Assembly: GCA_900767465.1 (NCBI GenBank)
Contig: CAAGAW010000018.1
Location: 1 to 20,525 of the forward strand
Source of the DNA: Clostridia bacterium
GTDB taxonomy: Bacteria > Bacillota > Clostridia > Christensenellales > Pumilibacteraceae
Direction: 5' to 3'
DNA: 20,525 nt
Part shown: positions 18,661 through 20,525 of the stretch, one piece after another
How the letters are laid out: each line of letters opens with the position of its first letter
Position numbering within the stretch: position 1 is the first letter of the stretch
Position numbers and translations under genes: made by a program
Notes under the pieces: model-generated
Database searches by the model: none
Seen by the model: the letters and a program-made list of their open reading frames with translations, nothing else
Told to the model about the DNA's origin: nothing

Positions 18661-19065
18661 ATGCGATTCTATGCGGTAGAAGCAAAATGCGGGCATGTCG
18701 GAAAATTTAATTGCGTATGGGTTAGGTTTGCGGTTAAAGCGGATATCGGCAAAGAGGCGGCAAGCAATGTGAGAAATTTTAGTCGCGTTAAACGACATCA
18801 TAAGGACTTTATAAGAAGTTTGAAAGAAGTTTCTTACGAAGAATATCGACTTCTTTTGCTCGAAAATCGCTATGACCCGTATCTTCATTGCAAGAATGTT
18901 CAGCAGCAAAACGAAATAGATCTTTTTGACGAAAGAATTGAGATCGACGAGTATAACGTATCAAGGCTTAATAGAAAGAAAAGTCGAAATGTTGAATACT
19001 GTCTTAAAAAGTTCAAAATGCTTGTTGAAAGTGCAAATCGTCAAATTGTAGATTGTCTTGTGTGA
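18661..19065 (+). CDS. Conserved-looking 134-aa protein, function unknown
   Basis: 134 aa behind AGGGGG at 18650-18655. The N-terminal half (YAVEAKCGHVGKFNCVWVRF, then AVKADIGKEAA, SRVKRHHKDFI) has the feel of a small conserved family of accessory regions: a beta strand, the KCGHVG turn, then basic His-rich sequence. Cys10-Gly-His12 and the HH pair at 46-47 could ligate a metal, but this is only a possibility. The C-terminal half is charged and helical. It shares AT-rich codon use and almost certainly the transcript with the preceding gene. I do not recognise a known function. Confidence 0.75.
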   Translation: MRFYAVEAKCGHVGKFNCVWVRFAVKADIGKEAASNVRNFSRVKRHHKDFIRSLKEVSYEEYRLLLLENRYDPYLHCKNVQQQNEIDLFDERIEIDEYNVSRLNRKKSRNVEYCLKKFKMLVESANRQIVDCLV

Positions 19066-19150
19066 AATTTAGAAGAAATTACTCGCGTTTTCGAGGGTTC
19101 GGGCTACTTTTGTCACCAAATTACACTGTAATATATATGGAGGGTAAAAT

Positions 19151-19405
19151 ATGAAGATCGCCAAAAAGACGATTATTTTATACGTTCTGTACTGTTTGCA
19201 ATACGGAAGCAGCGAAGGGCATACATACTCACAATCGCAGATAACGAATGTGCTCGATTCGCTCGGCATAAAATGCGACAGAAAAACGGTCGGACGAAAT
19301 ATAAAATATCTGACTGATTTCGGCTATCCGATAGTCAAAGCCACGCGCGGAAAATATTATTACGACGGTTCGCGCGAAGTCAGACCGGCAATTTTCATAA
19401 AATAG
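19151..19405 (+). CDS. Stand-alone WYL-type winged-helix protein
   Basis: 84 aa with GGAGGG at 19139-19144. The sequence KKTIILYVLYCLQYGS, SQSQITNVLDSLGIKCDRKTVGRN, YLTDFGYPI, RGKYYYDG is the N-terminal winged helix-turn-helix found in WYL-domain regulators (..DRKTVRRNLE.L...GYPI). The WYL ligand-binding domain that normally follows (about 200 residues) is absent; the stop is genuine, and no frameshifted WYL sequence follows before the next gene at 19476. It is either a shortened regulator or a small DNA-binding protein of the island. Target unknown; the gap 19066-19150 may hold its operator. Confidence 0.7.
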   Translation: MKIAKKTIILYVLYCLQYGSSEGHTYSQSQITNVLDSLGIKCDRKTVGRNIKYLTDFGYPIVKATRGKYYYDGSREVRPAIFIK

Positions 19406-19475
19406 AACGTGAGCCGAAATTAATAATCGGCGGCATTTTAACGGTGGGAATTTTTGTAATACGGAGGCAGAAAGC

Positions 19476-20156
19476 ATGAAAGAAATTACGGAAGTTGTGT
19501 TTGTGCTCGATATGAGCGGGTCTATGTGTAATCTTACCGACGATACGATCGGCGGGTTTAACTCGTTTATCGAAAAACAGAAAGATCCGGATCGCGAAAC
19601 GCTCGTTACGACCGTTTTGTTCAATACGGGATCGAAAATCCTGCACGACCGCGTGAGCATAGAGAAAATCGAACCGATGACGAGACGCGATTACCGCCCA
19701 TGCGGCGGAACGGCGCTTCTCGACGCCGTAGGCGAAACGGTGGATCGCGTCGAACTTATACAGGATCATCTGAAAAAAGAGGACGTGCCGAAACATACCG
19801 TGCTTGCTATAACGACGGACGGTATGGAAAATTCGAGCATGAAGTACGATTATAAAACAATCAAACAAAAGCTCGATATGGTGCAAAACGAAAAAGGCTG
19901 GGAAGTGGTTTTTCTTGGTGCAAATATCGACGCGAAACGATTCGGACAATCTATAGGTATCGGCAGTGAACGCTGCGTTAGCATGGATAAAGACTTCAGG
20001 ATGTCGAACGTGTTCTTCGCAATGAACGAAATGATTTACGATATGGATTTAGGAGTTGGTTTTGAAGAAAAAAGCATGTCCGATTATTATCATGAAGCGG
20101 TCGGGCGGAACAAAAATAAAGCCCCGACCGAAACCGAGGCGAAGGATAATAAATAA
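19476..20156 (+). CDS. vWA-domain protein, cytoplasmic
   Basis: 226 aa with GGAGG before ATG 19476. It starts directly with a von Willebrand factor A fold: VFVLDMSGSM has the metal-ion (MIDAS) motif Asp12-x-Ser14-x-Ser16, CGGTALLDA supplies Thr79, and ITTDGMENS supplies Asp115, so the metal site is complete. Further core strands WEVVFLGANIDA follow, then a charged C-terminal tail. No signal peptide or membrane helix. Similar small vWA proteins occur with phage, tellurium-resistance-like and defence regions, where they bind partner proteins. A weak GCCGA/TCGGC hairpin (19413-19431) separates it from the preceding gene, and a clear terminator follows. Confidence 0.88.
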   Translation: MKEITEVVFVLDMSGSMCNLTDDTIGGFNSFIEKQKDPDRETLVTTVLFNTGSKILHDRVSIEKIEPMTRRDYRPCGGTALLDAVGETVDRVELIQDHLKKEDVPKHTVLAITTDGMENSSMKYDYKTIKQKLDMVQNEKGWEVVFLGANIDAKRFGQSIGIGSERCVSMDKDFRMSNVFFAMNEMIYDMDLGVGFEEKSMSDYYHEAVGRNKNKAPTETEAKDNK

Positions 20157-20222
20157 TACATTATGGTATTTAATCTTGGGGAAAACTAAAAAATAAAAAT
20201 AGAAACAGCGAGTTCGTAATGT

Positions 20223-20256
20223 AAAGAGTCCGAAAGCGGGCTCTTTATTTATTTTT
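20223..20256 (+). terminator. Intrinsic terminator of the vWA gene
   Basis: AAAGAGTCCG, loop AAAG, CGGGCTCTTT (20223-20246): 10 bp with one G-U pair, followed by a T-rich tract. Confidence 0.85.
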
Positions 20257-20289
20257 AGAAGAATCATCATGCTCACGCATACTTTGTAC

Positions 20290-20318
20290 TTGATTTTGTT
20301 GTCAAAATATGTTATAAT
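20290..20318 (+). promoter_or_regulatory. Sigma-A promoter of the KilA-N gene
   Basis: TTGATT (20290-20295), 17-bp spacer, TATAAT (20313-20318). Confidence 0.75.
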
Positions 20319-20349
20319 AAAATAAAAATTATCAAAAGGTCGCAAACGA

Positions 20350-20525
20350 ATGAAAAGCAAAGAAATTACCGTATTGGATCAGGAAATACATATCAATAAA
20401 AATGACTATTTCTCTTTAACCGATATTGCGCGATATAAAAATTCCGAAGCCCCCGCCGACGTCGTTAAAAATTGGTTGAGGCGCAAAGATACGATAGAGT
20501 TTATTGGTTTGTGGGAAAAATTGAA
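20350..20525 (+). CDS. KilA-N domain protein, N-terminal part only (runs off window)
   Basis: 58 complete codons with no stop before the edge. EITVLDQEIHINKNDYFSL, TDIARYKNSEAPADVVKNWL and DTIEFIGLWEKL match the N-terminal KilA-N (APSES-like) DNA-binding domain, found in phage antirepressors and in many island genes. The ribosome site is weak (AAAGGT about 10 bases upstream). It has its own promoter. The C-terminal domain, which would tell its role, is outside the window. Confidence 0.85.
   Translation, partial: MKSKEITVLDQEIHINKNDYFSLTDIARYKNSEAPADVVKNWLRRKDTIEFIGLWEKL

Noticed and set aside
18661..19065. RelE/YafQ-type toxin partner for the RHH segment
   Set aside because: The 134-aa protein shows none of the RelE-family strand/catalytic pattern; its KCGHVG start is unlike those toxins.

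Overview
The window looks like a piece of chromosome from a Firmicute, probably an uncultured Clostridia-type organism. Nearly every leaderward region carries a textbook sigma-A promoter (TTGA-type -35, 17-bp spacer, TATAAT), genes start behind AGGAGG-type sites, and hairpin-plus-U-run terminators close the transcripts. The order rpsF-ssb-rpsR, the rplM-rpsI pair and the SDR-type mannonate oxidoreductase also fit Firmicutes. No species can be named from the sequence alone.

Layout. 1-473 (minus): the first 33 codons of a lipoprotein gene, preceded by a long leader with a strong promoter and an internal terminator. 474-960: remnants of an AraC-type and an XRE-type regulator gene lying end to end, then a bidirectional terminator. 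999-2660: two divergent membrane-protein genes (a DUF308/HdeD-like protein with a long charged tail, and a four-helix protein). 2890-6305: a compact hexuronate operon, uxaC-uxuA-uxuB, converting D-glucuronate through fructuronate and mannonate to 2-keto-3-deoxygluconate. 6327-9027 (minus): an XRE-HTH/ADP-ribosylglycohydrolase fusion and a DegV protein. 9292-10461: rpsF-ssb-rpsR. 10462-11377: nearly 1 kb of mosaic intergenic repeats. 11378-13431: a large surface lipoprotein with a C-terminal membrane anchor. 13491-15186: a cytoplasmic GH123/DUF4091-like protein. 15254-16346: rplM-rpsI. 16348-16700: a second repeat patch. 16712-17530: rsmA (ksgA).

From 17543 the sequence becomes visibly more AT-rich and the gene content is accessory: a 316-aa protein with a RelB/DinJ-type ribbon-helix-helix segment buried in its middle, a conserved-looking 134-aa unknown, a stand-alone WYL-type winged helix, a vWA-domain protein, and the start of a KilA-N protein cut by the window edge. 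A 13-bp motif occurs three times at the entry to this island, once as half of a palindrome over the -35 box of the first gene.

The parts I rate most worth pursuing are the RHH-embedding protein with its palindrome and 134-aa partner, the XRE-ADP-ribosylglycohydrolase fusion, and the intergenic repeats. Those repeats contain a set of short hairpins with the same GCT loop but four different, still perfectly paired stems.
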